Shown: positions 50,739 to 58,954 of the stretch, piece by piece | How the letters are laid out: each line of letters starts with the position of its first letter | How positions within the stretch are numbered: the stretch's first letter is position 1 | Assembly (NCBI GenBank): GCA_936908745.1 | Contig: CAKZFX010000013.1 | Span: 124,001-188,000 of the forward strand | Direction of reading: 5' to 3' | From: an uncultured Chitinophagaceae bacterium | Lineage (GTDB): Bacteria > Bacteroidota > Bacteroidia > Chitinophagales > Chitinophagaceae | Length of the DNA stretch: 64,000 nt | Made by a program: the position numbers and the translations under genes | The notes under the pieces: generated by a model | Told to the model about the DNA's origin: nothing | Database searches by the model: none | The model's input: only the letters and a program-made list of their open reading frames with translations

Positions 50739-52625
50739 TTACACATTTACGACCAGCATGGGTATTTTCAACTCGTGACGCACGGCGTCGATGGTTTGGC
50801 CATAGAGCCAGTCTTTGACACCGCTGTGGCCGTGTGCGCCGATGACAAGCATATCGGCATTGCTTTCTTTTACAATGCGCACAATTTCTTTGGCCCTTTG
50901 TCCATATCCCAGGTGCGATTCGGCCACAAAGCCTTTTTCTTTTAACTGTTGCGTATAAAAACTAAGATGTTCTTTGTCCTTTTGTGTTTCAAGGTCATCA
51001 CTGTCCTGTTCATAAATACGGGCAGGCACACTTTCCACGATATGCAGTAAGGAGTAGATGGTTTCTTTATTTCCTTGCCCGATAGCATGTGATAATAATT
51101 TCTGGTCATTGCTGCTGAATTCCAACGCGATCGCAATGCGTTTATACACCGGCACTTCAATCGGTTGCAGGCTTTTTACATCCGGGTGTACCTGTACCGG
51201 CACCGATTCCCTTTTCTTTTTTATCAATGGATACAGGATGGTTGTAACCAATAAAGAAATAAAGAACAAACCAGATAAAACGATAACGGCTTTCCAGAAA
51301 AAATTATCTGAGCTGCTGAAATAGTCTTTGGCTTCGCCAAACACCATGCTGATATTTAAGTACACCAATACGGCTGTTATCAGCCATGCTAAAAATTGCA
51401 CATAGGGTTTGATCACAAAATCGCCCATTGCTTTTTTATCGCTTACAAAATGGATCAGCGGGATAATGGCAAAACCTAATTGTAAACTCAATATCACCTG
51501 GCTTAAGATCAGCAGGCTGTCTACATCTTTTTCTCCATTAATTAGAATAACGATCACCGCCGGAACGATGGCCACCAAACGTGTCAGCAAACGACGTACC
51601 CATGGATTGATACGCAAACGCAGGTAGCCTTCCATTACAATTTGCCCCGCCAGCGTGCCGGTAACGGTAGAGCTTTGTCCCGAAGCAATCAATGCGATAG
51701 CAAACAGGGCAGGAGCAAGTTTGCCAAGGCTTTGATCGAGCAATTTATGTGCATCTTTTATTTCAGCCACATCTGTCATACCTCCTTTGAAAAAAACAGT
51801 GGCGGCTAAAACCAATATCGCAGCGTTGACAAAGAAAGCAAGGTTTAGGGCAATGGCGCTGTCCAGGAAATTCAGTTTCAACGCCCGTTTGATGCCTTGT
51901 TTATCTCTTTTTATTTTTCTTGTTTGAACAAGGGCTGAATGCAGATACAAATTGTGTGGCATCACGGTGGCGCCAATGATACCGATAGCGATATACAGCG
52001 CTGTATCATTCATAGGCGTTGGAATAAAACCGGTGGCCACTTCGCCGAGATCTGGTTTTGCCAAGATGATCTGTATTAAAAAGGAAACGCCGATAATAAA
52101 CACCAGCCCGATAATAAAAGCTTCCATTTTGCGCATGCCTAATCGCTGCAGGAAGAGCAGGAGGAACGTATCCAAAACGGTGATGGACACACACCAGATC
52201 AGCGGTACTTCGGGAAATAATAGTTGAATACCGATGGCCATACCTAATACTTCTGCTAAATCTGTGGCTGCAATGGCTATCTCTGCTAAAATATATAAGA
52301 CGAAGTTCAATCCACGGGGATAGGTTTCACGGTTGGCTTGTGCAAGGTCCCTTCTTCGTACAATACCAAGACGTGCGGATAAACTTTGCAGCAACAAGGC
52401 CATCAGGTTGCTCATCAATAGCACCCAGATGAGTTTGTAACCAAACTGGCTGCCGCCGGCAAGATCGGTGGCCCAGTTGCCCGGGTCCATATAACCCACG
52501 CTTACGAGATAAGCAGGGCCGAAAAAAGCCAGTATTCTCCGCCAGAAAGGACGATGCGTGGAAGTGGTATCTACTGATTCGTGTACCTCGCTTAAGGAAA
52601 CATCTCCATGATTCTTATGCACCAT
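50739..52625 (-). CDS. Nramp-family divalent metal transporter fused to a universal stress protein domain
   Basis: This is a proton-coupled Mn/Fe importer. The transporter part (about residues 25-460) has the Nramp hallmarks: VGYMDPGNWATDLAGG in the first span and ATVMPHNLYLHSALVQTR in the sixth. About 11 spans are visible. From about 480 a UspA-like domain follows (VYKRIAIALEFSSNDQ, ADMLVIGAHGHSGVKDWLYG), with the G-x2-G-x9-G ATP-binding-type signature. The 628-residue fusion is longer than plain MntH. It is coupled to the mntR-like gene by an 11-base overlap. Confidence 0.95.
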   Translation of the reverse strand: MVHKNHGDVSLSEVHESVDTTSTHRPFWRRILAFFGPAYLVSVGYMDPGNWATDLAGGSQFGYKLIWVLLMSNLMALLLQSLSARLGIVRRRDLAQANRETYPRGLNFVLYILAEIAIAATDLAEVLGMAIGIQLLFPEVPLIWCVSITVLDTFLLLFLQRLGMRKMEAFIIGLVFIIGVSFLIQIILAKPDLGEVATGFIPTPMNDTALYIAIGIIGATVMPHNLYLHSALVQTRKIKRDKQGIKRALKLNFLDSAIALNLAFFVNAAILVLAATVFFKGGMTDVAEIKDAHKLLDQSLGKLAPALFAIALIASGQSSTVTGTLAGQIVMEGYLRLRINPWVRRLLTRLVAIVPAVIVILINGEKDVDSLLILSQVILSLQLGFAIIPLIHFVSDKKAMGDFVIKPYVQFLAWLITAVLVYLNISMVFGEAKDYFSSSDNFFWKAVIVLSGLFFISLLVTTILYPLIKKKRESVPVQVHPDVKSLQPIEVPVYKRIAIALEFSSNDQKLLSHAIGQGNKETIYSLLHIVESVPARIYEQDSDDLETQKDKEHLSFYTQQLKEKGFVAESHLGYGQRAKEIVRIVKESNADMLVIGAHGHSGVKDWLYGQTIDAVRHELKIPMLVVNV

Positions 52626-53280
52626 ACTTTACAAAAATGTTTTTGGCCAACTGTTCGCTGATTGTTTGTACCGGCTGTTTGCCGGATTTTATTTCCATGG
52701 AATGATCAAATTCAAATTTCCTTTTGACTTCAAGTTTGGTACCGATACCAATATGTTTATGCTTTAGCAATTCCAGTATTTCGCTGGATTGATCGCTGAC
52801 GTGTGAAACAGTGACTTGTTTATTCAGTGGCAGATCAACAAGGCATACCTGACGGGTGTTTTCGATTTTTCCATCCGCATCGGGTATAGGATCGCCATGC
52901 GGGTCCACACGGGGAAAACCTAAAAATTCATCCAGTTTGTCAATCAGTTTTTTGCTGCTGACATGTTCCAGTTCTTCGGCCACTTCATGCACTTCGGCCC
53001 AGGTGAATTTTAATTTTTCGGCTAAAAAGAATTCCCACAGGCGGTGACGGCGGATAATGCCCAGGGCGATTTTGACGCCTTCACTATTGAGACGAAAATC
53101 TTTATAAGGCTGGTAATGCACCAGTTTTTTAGCCTTCAGTTTCTTCATCATGTCCGTTACCGAGGCGGGCTTGGTCTTTAAAGCGGTGGCCAGTTCGTTG
53201 CTGCTGACGTCACCTTTTCCCTGTTGCAGGTGGTAAATGGCCTTGATATAATTCTCTTCGCTGGTAGAAAAGTTCAACAC
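52615..53280 (-). CDS. DtxR/MntR-family metal-dependent repressor
   Basis: This manganese- or iron-responsive repressor controls the adjoining Nramp gene. The wHTH is SEENYIKAIYHLQQGKGDVS, ELATALKTKPASVTDMMKKL; the metal-binding dimer domain carries WAEVHEVAEELEHVSSKKL, and DEFLGFPRVDPHGDPIP is characteristic. A C-terminal FeoA-like SH3 domain follows (LVDLPLNKQVTVSHVSDQSS). At 221 residues it is of full length. The start is GTG (53280) or the following TTG. A palindrome lies right upstream. Confidence 0.94.
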   Translation of the reverse strand: MLNFSTSEENYIKAIYHLQQGKGDVSSNELATALKTKPASVTDMMKKLKAKKLVHYQPYKDFRLNSEGVKIALGIIRRHRLWEFFLAEKLKFTWAEVHEVAEELEHVSSKKLIDKLDEFLGFPRVDPHGDPIPDADGKIENTRQVCLVDLPLNKQVTVSHVSDQSSEILELLKHKHIGIGTKLEVKRKFEFDHSMEIKSGKQPVQTISEQLAKNIFVKYGA

Positions 53281-53290
53281 GACTAAAATA

Positions 53291-53312
53291 TTTTTTAGAC
53301 AAACCTAAAAAA
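53291..53312 (-). promoter_or_regulatory. Putative MntR/DtxR operator
   Basis: TTTTTTAG (53291-53298) and CTAAAAAA (53305-53312) form an inverted repeat around ACAAAC, 11 bases upstream of the repressor start. DtxR-family operators in related bacteria have comparable A/T-rich TTTAG-CTAAA arms, so this is a likely autoregulatory site. Confidence 0.55.
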
Positions 53313-53342
53313 AAGAGGGCAGATTTCCAATAGTTCGAAAAA

Positions 53343-53394
53343 GTCGTGAGTCGTGAGTCGTCAGTCGTCAGTCGAGAGTCACGACTCATGACTC
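53343..53394. repeat. Heptanucleotide tandem repeat with inverted end
   Basis: Seven 7-base units follow GTCGTGA, GTCGTGA, GTCGTCA, GTCGTCA, GTCGAGA, GTCACGA and CTCATGA, then CTC. GAGTCGTGAGTCG (53348-53360) can pair with CGACTCATGACTC (53382-53394), so the tract can also fold into a hairpin. It lies between the divergent mntR-like gene and a lipoprotein gene. Confidence 0.75.
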
Positions 53395-53435
53395 CTTTGT
53401 GGATCGAGCAGAAACCTGTACTTTCGGAAAAATCA

Positions 53436-54419
53436 ATGCCTGTGACCCTCACACGGATAAGCCTCGTTTTTTGCGCTTTTGTATTAGTGCTTTCGTCCTG
53501 CAATTGCAAGTCAAAAAAGAAAGTCTCCCTTTCCGGCGATGATCCCGTGGAGATCAAGGATTTTATTGATTTCTTCCCCAGCGTTTCACTTCCTTATCAA
53601 TTTGGTGACAGCCTGCTCCTGAAAAAGGACAAAGATTCATTACTGATCAGCCAGAAAGTATTCAGCCAATTTGTACCTGATTCCATTTTTGGAAAGTTTT
53701 TTGGGAAAAATGCTAAAGTGAAAATTTACCCGATTGGTAAAAACCAGGACCTGAAAACACAGTCTTATTTATTTGTAAAGGCGGTGACGCCTGCTAAGAA
53801 AGCAGCGTTTATCATTGCCTTTGATGATCGTGACAGTTTCCTTGCGGCCATGCCTGCCGTGCGTTCTGATTTGCCTAAAACCATGCAACGTACGACGGTG
53901 ATGGATAAACGTTTTACCATTACCAAATCACAATTGCGCAAAAACGCCGATGGTTCTGTCAGCGAAGGAAAAGATGTGTATGCATTAAACAGCGCCGCTA
54001 AATCTTTTTCACTTATCATGACCGATGCCCTGGAAGATGGCCCGGCGGAACTCGTAAACCCGATTGATACATTGCCACGTAAGAATAAAGTAGCTGCGGA
54101 TTATACAGCCGGCAAACTTAATCTTGTTTCTATCCGCGATGGCCGCAAAAGTGATCGCTTAAGTTTCTTTATACATATGGAAAAAAGCGGTGATTGCAAC
54201 GCTGAGTTAAAAGGCGAAGCGATCATTAAATCTCCCACGCTGGCCGAATACCGTGTAGGCGGCGATCCTTGTGTATTGCAATTCCGTTTTTCAGCGGGCT
54301 CTGTTTCGTTAAAAGAAATTGAAGGCTGCGGTGCGCATCGCCCGCTGCGTTGTTCATTTGATGGCAGCTTTGCAAGGAAAAAAGAGATTAAACCTAAAAC
54401 GAAGTCCCCAAAGAAGTAA
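53436..54419 (+). CDS. Lipoprotein of unknown function
   Basis: The start at 53436 gives the lipobox VLSSC in MPVTLTRISLVFCAFVLVLS; a frame up to 53346 extends through the heptad repeat and has no support. The 327-residue product has two similar halves by eye: SVSLPYQFGDSLLL and VFSQFVPDSIFGKFF early, then SLIMTDALEDGPAELVNPID and LVSIRDGRKSDRLSFFIHME later. Cysteines occur near the C-terminus (CVLQFRF, GCGAHRPLRCSF). No family was recognised. It is divergent from the metal operon. Confidence 0.75.
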   Translation: MPVTLTRISLVFCAFVLVLSSCNCKSKKKVSLSGDDPVEIKDFIDFFPSVSLPYQFGDSLLLKKDKDSLLISQKVFSQFVPDSIFGKFFGKNAKVKIYPIGKNQDLKTQSYLFVKAVTPAKKAAFIIAFDDRDSFLAAMPAVRSDLPKTMQRTTVMDKRFTITKSQLRKNADGSVSEGKDVYALNSAAKSFSLIMTDALEDGPAELVNPIDTLPRKNKVAADYTAGKLNLVSIRDGRKSDRLSFFIHMEKSGDCNAELKGEAIIKSPTLAEYRVGGDPCVLQFRFSAGSVSLKEIEGCGAHRPLRCSFDGSFARKKEIKPKTKSPKK

Positions 54420-54564
54420 TTGCCAATTGCTTTTTGTTTATTGTCTATTGAATTCTTGTAGTATATATTCGAAAGAATAGTTGCATTTCATTTCTATTGC
54501 AAAAAATCCGCAAAAAAGAACCTGTTTCACTTAACTTGCACCCATTGTGTAAAAAGAACATAAT

Positions 54565-56220
54565 ATGAGTTTTACTAATTATACAGTACCCTATGCGGCA
54601 GATGAGCCGTACAAAAAGAAGGTCACTTATTTCTCAATGGAATTTGCTGTTCACCAGCCGTTGAAAATTTATAGCGGTGGTCTCGGTTTCCTCGCCGGTT
54701 CGCATTTGCGCAGTGCCTATGAACTTCGTCAGAATTTAGTAGGTGTCGGCATTTTGTGGAAATATGGTTATTATGACCAGGAGCGTCACCAGGACCAGAC
54801 GCTGGACGTGGCATGGAATGAAAAGCAATATTCGTTTTTAGAAGATACAGGTATCAAATTCCAGATCAATGTGCATGAGCACCCGGTTTGGATCAAAGTG
54901 TATTACCTGAACCCGGAGACATTTAAAACAGCACCGTCGTTTTTATTGTCAACCGATGTGCCGGAGAATGATTATGTATCACAGACGATCACGCATCGTT
55001 TGTATGATGCGAATGTGGCCACCAAAGTGGCGCAGTTTATTTTGCTCGGCGTAGGTGGTGCAAAGCTGATGGATATCCTGAATTTCAATCCTGAGTTGTA
55101 TCACCTGAATGAAGCGCATGCGTTATCTGCTGCGTTTTATCTCTATAAAAAATTCGGTGATAATATCGAAGAGGTAAGAAAGCGTTTGGTATTTACCACG
55201 CATACACCTGAAGAAGCCGGTAACGAACGCCACGATATTTATCTCTGTCATAAGATGAGCTATTTCTGTGGCCTGTCTGTGGATGAAGTTAAAAAACTGA
55301 CAGGTATGCCGGACAATCAATTCAATCATTCATTGGCGGCGTTGCGTTTTGCACACCTGGCCAATGGCGTTTCACAACTGCATGGTCATGTGGCAAGAGC
55401 GATGTGGAATAAATATGAAGGCATTTGCCCGATCATTTCCATTACCAATGCGCAAAACTGGCGTTATTGGGCGGATAAGCAATTATATCGCTTTATGGAA
55501 GCCGGTGATGATTATGGAATTGATGACCGTAAAAAATATTTGAAGAAAAGAGCTTTTGATATTGTGGCCGACCAGACCGGTAAGTTGTTTAATCCCGATG
55601 TGTTTACTATCGTGTGGGCAAGACGTTTTGCAGGTTATAAAAGAGCCGGTTTACTGACAACGGATGAAGAACGTTTTGAACGTTTGCTGAACAATCCACA
55701 ATTCCCGGTGCAGATCATCTGGGCGGGCAAGCCTTACCCGGTAGATCATCCGGCGATCAGTGAGTTTAACCAGCTCGTGCACCTTAGCAAGAAGTATAAA
55801 AACGTAGCGGTGCTGACAGGTTATGAACTGACATTATCCAAACGCCTCAAGCAAGCTTCTGACGCATGGCTGAATAATCCACGGGTGCCAAGAGAAGCAT
55901 CGGGCACGAGTGGTATGACGGCGGCAATGAATGGCGCTGTGAATTTTTCTACGGATGACGGCTGGATACCGGAGTTTATTAATCATGGCCACAATGGTTT
56001 TGTGGTGCCAAAGGCTGATTATATGAATATGGCCACGCATGAGCAGGATGAGTATGACCTGAATAAGTTGTACGAGATACTGGAAAATGAAATCCTGCCT
56101 TTGTATTATACCAATTATAATACATGGCGCCAGATCATGAAAAACGGTATGCAGGATGTGCGTTTCCGTTTTGACAGCAACCGGATGGCGCATGAGTATT
56201 ATGACCAGTTGTATAAATAA
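54565..56220 (+). CDS. Alpha-glucan phosphorylase homologue (GT35, short form) lacking the PLP lysine
   Basis: The sequence matches short-form glycogen/maltodextrin phosphorylases: FSMEFAVHQPLKIYSGGLGF, YHLNEAHALSAAFYL, FTTHTPEEAGNERHD, HGHVARAMWNKYEG, TIVWARRFAGYKRAG and VQIIWAGKPYPVDHPA. In all active members the PLP cofactor is bound by the Lys of the segment GTSGMK (short form) or GTGNMK. Here it reads REASGTSGMTAAMNG, with Thr452 (ACG, 55918-55920). Thus it may not use PLP or may not be a phosphorylase at all, despite near-complete family motifs. At 551 residues it equals the length of short family members. Confidence 0.85.
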   Translation: MSFTNYTVPYAADEPYKKKVTYFSMEFAVHQPLKIYSGGLGFLAGSHLRSAYELRQNLVGVGILWKYGYYDQERHQDQTLDVAWNEKQYSFLEDTGIKFQINVHEHPVWIKVYYLNPETFKTAPSFLLSTDVPENDYVSQTITHRLYDANVATKVAQFILLGVGGAKLMDILNFNPELYHLNEAHALSAAFYLYKKFGDNIEEVRKRLVFTTHTPEEAGNERHDIYLCHKMSYFCGLSVDEVKKLTGMPDNQFNHSLAALRFAHLANGVSQLHGHVARAMWNKYEGICPIISITNAQNWRYWADKQLYRFMEAGDDYGIDDRKKYLKKRAFDIVADQTGKLFNPDVFTIVWARRFAGYKRAGLLTTDEERFERLLNNPQFPVQIIWAGKPYPVDHPAISEFNQLVHLSKKYKNVAVLTGYELTLSKRLKQASDAWLNNPRVPREASGTSGMTAAMNGAVNFSTDDGWIPEFINHGHNGFVVPKADYMNMATHEQDEYDLNKLYEILENEILPLYYTNYNTWRQIMKNGMQDVRFRFDSNRMAHEYYDQLYK

Positions 56221-56239
56221 AAGAATAAATGATGTGCAG

Positions 56240-56272
56240 AAGCCCTTCTTACCTGAGAGGGGCTTTTTTTTT
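56240..56272 (+). terminator. Rho-independent terminator after the phosphorylase homologue
   Basis: AAGCCCTTCT (56240-56249) pairs over ten base pairs, one of them G-T, with AGAGGGGCTT (56256-56265), followed by a T-run to 56272. Confidence 0.85.
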
Positions 56273-56373
56273 ACCACAAAGGACGCGGAGGTAGCTGCGC
56301 ACGGAGAACACAAAGCGGGTTTGAATTTTCACTTTGTGTACTTTGTGTAATCCTTTGTGCCCTCTGTGGTAAA
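56271..56373. repeat. Dispersed palindromic intergenic repeat, family A, copy 5
   Basis: It starts TTACCACAAAGG and ends GCCCTCTGTGGTAA, so the termini are inverted copies. Internal CTTTGTGTACTTTGTGTAA matches the other copies. It separates the phosphorylase homologue from a small membrane-protein gene. Confidence 0.72.
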
Positions 56374-56416
56374 TGTATTTTACCAATCTTCGGCTATCTT
56401 TAATAAAATCAAAAAC

Positions 56417-56818
56417 ATGGAATCGGATATTTTACAGGTCAGGTTTACAGAAGAAGGGAAGAACTATATCAGGAAGTTTGTGAGTATCAGTTATGTATTG
56501 TTTTCACTAGTCATTTGTCTAACCGTGTTGGAATTTTATCAGGAAATTAAACTAATGGTAGAAAAACATGAAGCTGGTCTTCCTGTTATAGATACTTATG
56601 CAGTTATTTATATCCTATGGTCCATACTGTCCGTGATTTCAAATGTTTACTATGTTCGATTTCCAATCGTTTTATTAAGGAGCATAGAAGGTAATGATGA
56701 GACGGAAGCCAATAAATCTTTTGGATTGTTTTTTAAATCAGCCGTTATCTTTTTAATCACACTTATTATTTCCACAGGATTGGTAGTGTGGAATATTTTA
56801 AACTCATCAGCTTCTTAA
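56417..56818 (+). CDS. Small membrane protein of unknown function
   Basis: This is a 133-residue protein with three membrane spans (FVSISYVLFSLVICLTVLEF, YAVIYILWSILSVISNVYYV and FFKSAVIFLITLIISTGLVV). It has a short cytoplasmic N-terminus (SDILQVRFTEEGKNYIRKF). The start at 56417 was chosen because the longer frame reads from a repeat. It is divergent-neighbour to nothing and convergent with the anti-sigma-like gene, overlapping it by four bases. Not recognised. Confidence 0.7.
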   Translation: MESDILQVRFTEEGKNYIRKFVSISYVLFSLVICLTVLEFYQEIKLMVEKHEAGLPVIDTYAVIYILWSILSVISNVYYVRFPIVLLRSIEGNDETEANKSFGLFFKSAVIFLITLIISTGLVVWNILNSSAS

Positions 56819-58323
56819 AAAGAACGACTTATTCCCAAAAAAACCCCTGCCTGGTGAATATATTTCGCATTGATCATATTGCGGATGTTATTTCGCAGGA
56901 AACTGTACCGCAACATCGGTTCTGCAAACAACGACCAGTTTTTGCGCCACGGAGTGGAGAAACGAAGACTGGTGAAAATATCAATGCCCGTTGCTGTCTG
57001 CGATGTTCCCTGTTTTAATCCTGATGTATAGCTATTCGTAAATGTTCCGCTGATGCTGTTTTGATAGCTGCGTGATAAATTTAAATAAACACCTGCTGAG
57101 AGGTCAATACTGTAAGAACGTTTTTGTAATAAATTCGTTTGGATAAACACCGGCAGACTGATCGTTTGATAGCTGTTGAGTGCACGGATGGTACGTTGCC
57201 CGGTTGTAACGGCTTCTACCGTATCGTCAACCAAAAAGCTAACGCCGTTTACATCTTTTTCCAGTCGTTTTACAATTGAAGAAGTGGTAACCGTTTCTGT
57301 ACCTGACAGGTACACTTTTTCTTTAAACGTTGCATATTGAATACCGGCGCCGATATGCGTTTTGGCGTTTATTTTTTTTCGCAGGGCGATATTGAAAGCG
57401 ATGCCCGGTTCAATAGTAGTCTCTGTTTTGTCGGCAATAAATTCTCTTTTTACCATCCCTTCGGTTGAAGTTCGTTTCAATTCCTGTAAAGCGCTGTTTT
57501 GTTGAAGTGACAGCAAAGGCATGACAGCAACATCAACCTTCCAGTTGCCGGTTCTTTTTTTCAGTTTGATCGATGGCGTTTCAGCTATTGTTTGCTGGCT
57601 GTCGGTCACTGAAGCCGTGTCTTTCGGGTTGTTTTTTACTTCATTAATAGTGTTGGTTGTTGCAAGATCAATAATGGTATTATTAATAACAGGCTGATCA
57701 GTTATTGTTGTTTCCTTGCCGGGATGAGCAGTTGTAACAGCTATTATTGATTGGTCTTGTTGAACAGGATTATCAATGACATTTCCGTCATTATCGTTTT
57801 TTGTTTTCTTTCCTTTTGCGGGGCTGCTATTGGTTATAGCAAAGCCCGGCTGCTTATTATCGGCTGGTCTTTTTGATTTTACGGGTGCTCCTGTGTTAAT
57901 AGCAAAGCCAGTTGTTGTGTTCTCGTTTGTTACGATATTAATTGCGTTTGCTGTTTCAGTATTCACAATTGCTGATCCCTTTTGATTAACGGCCTCATCG
58001 TTATTACTATCCGTAACGTTGGTTTCGGAATTTGTTGCCGATGTTTCAGCATTTGCTTTTTCACTGTTACCGCTGGAAGAATTATCGGGTGTGTTGCTTC
58101 GCTGACTGATGGTTTGCGGGTTGCTTACAGTTTTGTCTTTGCCGCTGAAATTATACAGGACAACAGCGCCGCCGCCAAGCAGGGCAGCCAGTATCCACCA
58201 GAGAAAAATAAAACGTCGTTTCTTTCTTTTTCCTTTTGTAATATTATCCCAGGCACCTGGCGGCACAGGAGCTTCATAACCTTTTGTCTTTTCCCGGATG
58301 ATATCATCAAATGATTGCTTCAT
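56815..58323 (-). CDS. Anti-sigma-like trans-envelope protein with C-terminal outer-membrane barrel
   Basis: The 502-residue protein has a short cytoplasmic segment at residues 1-36 (FDDIIREKTKGYEAPVPPGA), a membrane span at about 37-57 (FIFLWWILAALLGGGAVVLY) and an Asn/Thr/Ser-rich periplasmic linker of about 190 residues. From about 255 a set of amphipathic beta strands follows (VDVAVMPLLSLQQNS, IEPGIAFNIALRKKINAKTH, SWSLFAEPMLRYSF-type) ending in Phe. It looks like a one-chain signalling bridge from outer membrane to a cytoplasmic anti-sigma segment. It overlaps the sigma gene by four bases, so the two are coupled. Confidence 0.78.
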   Translation of the reverse strand: MKQSFDDIIREKTKGYEAPVPPGAWDNITKGKRKKRRFIFLWWILAALLGGGAVVLYNFSGKDKTVSNPQTISQRSNTPDNSSSGNSEKANAETSATNSETNVTDSNNDEAVNQKGSAIVNTETANAINIVTNENTTTGFAINTGAPVKSKRPADNKQPGFAITNSSPAKGKKTKNDNDGNVIDNPVQQDQSIIAVTTAHPGKETTITDQPVINNTIIDLATTNTINEVKNNPKDTASVTDSQQTIAETPSIKLKKRTGNWKVDVAVMPLLSLQQNSALQELKRTSTEGMVKREFIADKTETTIEPGIAFNIALRKKINAKTHIGAGIQYATFKEKVYLSGTETVTTSSIVKRLEKDVNGVSFLVDDTVEAVTTGQRTIRALNSYQTISLPVFIQTNLLQKRSYSIDLSAGVYLNLSRSYQNSISGTFTNSYTSGLKQGTSQTATGIDIFTSLRFSTPWRKNWSLFAEPMLRYSFLRNNIRNMINAKYIHQAGVFLGISRSF

Positions 58324-58859
58324 ACAGTAACGATATTATATTGTTTAGCGATAAGCGTTTGCAGCATTTTTCTTGCTTTTAATAACTGGGTACGGGAAGT
58401 GCTTTGTTGAATGGAAAGCATCGCCGCTATTTCTTCATGCGAATAGCCTTCCACCACAAACAAATTGAACACGATACGATAACCATCGGGCAGGCTGCGG
58501 ATCATTTCATGTATTTCTGCTTCCGAAATCCGCGATAATACCGATGGATCTTCAGACGCCGCATTATTTTCCGTCACTTCTGCCGAATCAAATTTTACTT
58601 TTCGTTTGCTCAGTTCACGGGTGGCAATGCTTACAAACACTCTTCGCATCCAGCCTTCAAAATTGCCTGTCCCTTTGTATTGATGTATATAGTCAAACAC
58701 TTTTATAAAACCCAGTTGTAAAAAATCCTGTGCTTCCTGCTGGTCTTTTGCATAGCGCATACAAAGTCCCATCAGGGTACCTGCATATTTATCGAACAAT
58801 GCCCGCTGGCTGGCGGGCTTTTTCCGGATGCAACCTTCTATTATTTCCTGTTCAGTCAA
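58320..58859 (-). CDS. ECF-family RNA polymerase sigma factor
   Basis: This is a 179-residue ECF sigma factor. Region 2 is LFDKYAGTLMGLCMRYAKDQ and FLQLGFIKVFDYIHQYKGTG. Region 4 is ALPDGY-like SLPDGYRIVFNLFVVEGYSH, EEIAAMLSIQQSTSRTQLLK. It begins the unit that continues into the anti-sigma-like gene, with the ATGA-type overlap. It lies downstream of a large exported lipoprotein gene on the same strand (95-base gap). Confidence 0.95.
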   Translation of the reverse strand: MTEQEIIEGCIRKKPASQRALFDKYAGTLMGLCMRYAKDQQEAQDFLQLGFIKVFDYIHQYKGTGNFEGWMRRVFVSIATRELSKRKVKFDSAEVTENNAASEDPSVLSRISEAEIHEMIRSLPDGYRIVFNLFVVEGYSHEEIAAMLSIQQSTSRTQLLKARKMLQTLIAKQYNIVTV

Positions 58860-58954
58860 TCTTTTTGTTTTTCGCTGTTGGAAATGGGAAAGGAGAAGAA
58901 TAAAAATTTATTTTCTCCCTTCCTGTCCCGTTTTGATTAGAACCCGTCCCAGAA

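Noticed and set aside
53343..53394. Tandem heptads considered as a CRISPR array.
   Set aside because: Units are seven bases with no spacers and no cas genes nearby.
57776..58314. Plus-strand frames within the anti-sigma-like gene.
   Set aside because: The hydrophobic antisense frames arise from the Asn/Thr-rich linker codons on the other strand.
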